Shown here one piece after another: positions 63,300 through 64,000 of a stretch of DNA of 64,000 bases (position 1 is the stretch's first letter; each line of letters starts with the position of its first letter). A model generated the notes under the pieces. It was not told the DNA's origin, ran no database searches, and saw nothing but the letters and a program-made list of their open reading frames with translations. The stretch is from NCBI RefSeq assembly GCF_905220565.1, contig NC_059415.1:8050501-8114500 (forward strand), given 5' to 3'. The stretch is from Melitaea cinxia. Lineage: Eukaryota > Arthropoda > Insecta > Lepidoptera > Nymphalidae. The translations under genes and the position numbers were made by a program.

Positions 63300-63503
63300 C
63301 GCTAAGTTATCAGCGCGATGCCAGAAGCTACTGCCAAGTAAGCGATACTCGACTTCCCATTTCGTGACGTCACACCCTCCATCGTCCCATCCACTTAGTT
63401 GTATGTATATGTGTGTCGCGTTGCTCCATAACCAGTCGGTTGTTGGGGGCGCTACCGGAGCTTTGGGAAATAATTTTATTAATGTAAGCAGAGGCTGATA
63501 ATT
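63300..63503 (-). CDS. Dscam: Dscam-family exon: first half of last FN3 domain
   Basis: The frame reads 'FPKAPVAPPTTDWLWSNATH', 'IYIQLSGWDDGGCDVTKWEV' and 'EYRLLGSSFWHRADNLA', then donor 'gtaagttatt' at 63299. The 'W-x-D-G-G-C-x-(I/V)-x-x-(F/W)-x-V-E-Y-R' signature is characteristic of Dscam FN3 domains. It joins in phase 0 to the exon at 61704-61881. The 5' boundary is uncertain; acceptors near 63504 ('ataattatcag') or further right near 63530 are possible. Upstream immunoglobulin and FN3 exons would lie beyond the window. Confidence 0.85.
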
Positions 63504-63629
63504 ATTTGTTTGACTTCTGTTGAAAGTCTTTTTCTGCAACGTTTTAATGGATCAATTATAGATAAATCAAAAGCCATTTTAATTGTGATTTTGATACAAA
63601 ATTACGTTACAAAAGCGAATTAATTATCA

Positions 63630-63770
63630 TGATTGTCTTTCTTTCTCACCGACGATCTACGTAAGATTGCCGGTGTAGGCTGGATGGGGATTGCGGAAGA
63701 CCGGGATGTGTGGCGCGAACTTGGGGAGGCCTATGTCCAGCAGTGGACTGCGATAGGCTGAAGTGTTGAT
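63630..63770 (+). mobile_element. RTE LINE C-terminal coding fragment
   Basis: The plus strand reads 'RKIAGVGWMGIAEDRDVWRE' then 'LGEAYVQQWTAIG' and stops. This is the very C-terminus of RTE-type reverse-transcriptase polyproteins, with one uninterrupted frame. It is the clearest evidence that the many 'gaggcctatgtccagcagtg' repeats in the window derive from an RTE LINE. Confidence 0.75.
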
Positions 63771-64000
63771 TGTCTTTCAAAGACTAAAACCTTAAGGTCT
63801 TATCATCATCTTCTGAATCTTTGGGTTTGTGTTTTTTCAGTTACCCCGTATTTTATTAAAGTGTTCAAGCTAGTCATAATAAGTTTATTAAACTTTGATA
63901 GGTGATTGTTAGACTCTTGAAGTGAATGTAACAGTGATTTAAATGTTTGACTTATATTGTTATACATTTATTGTATTATTGTTTCATTAAATAAATGAAA
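63771..64000. other. Dscam intron, no feature
   Basis: AT-rich, with no gene or recognised repeat. Confidence 0.4.

Noticed and set aside
1..64000. CRISPR arrays, bacterial operons, phage or viral genomes
   Set aside because: No regular short repeats with spacers, no bacterial gene organisation and no viral structural genes were seen. Introns, SINEs and LINEs show an animal genome.

Overview
The window looks like part of a moth or butterfly (Lepidoptera) chromosome. It is AT-rich, its genes are split by introns, and it is crowded with repeats typical of that order: tRNA-headed SINEs, RTE-type tails ending in a Glu-Ala-Tyr-Val-Gln-Gln-Trp reading, the 'AACCGACTTC...GGAGGAGG' family, and Helitron-like ends in CTAG/T. 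The species cannot be named from the sequence. Nothing bacterial or viral was seen.

One host gene can be followed. On the minus strand, seven phase-compatible exons belong to a Dscam-family neuronal adhesion receptor. Reading right to left they are: a two-exon last fibronectin III domain (63300-63503 and 61704-61881), the transmembrane exon (56598-56715), three cytoplasmic exons (55378-55520, 54929-55042, 32902-32979) and a probable 25-nt micro-exon (27968-27992). The 5' part lies beyond the right edge, and the C-terminus was not found. The intron between 54929 and 32979 is about 22 kb and is packed with transposons.

Region by region: 1-11.7 kb is repeats and AT-rich DNA. 11.7-15.0 kb is a nested insertion, a SINE-like element with a 12-bp target duplication split by a near-complete PIF/Harbinger transposon. 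The Harbinger's transposase and MADF genes lie on opposite strands with their exons interleaved in each other's introns. 15.0-17.7 kb holds one transposon-like exon. 17.7-25.5 kb is a second nest, a short dispersed repeat split by a 5'-truncated LINE (element A) and by a full-length 5.2-kb CR1-like LINE (element B). Element B has intact ORF1 (PHD finger) and ORF2 (endonuclease and reverse transcriptase). Between them is a third long open frame for a hydrophobic protein, linked to ORF1 by an in-frame A-AAA-AAA slippery heptamer and to ORF2 by a 13-nt overlap. 25.5-46 kb contains palindromic MITEs, a hAT element inside a CR1-like LINE tail, a roughly 131-bp tandem repeat and a deletion derivative of a recombinase-like gene. 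46-48.8 kb is a decayed relative of element A. 50-53.6 kb has two more retroelement remnants. 54-64 kb holds most of the Dscam exons among further repeats.

The strongest candidates for something undescribed are the third ORF of element B and the interdigitated opposite-strand genes of the Harbinger element. All calls come from reading the sequence; no database search was run.
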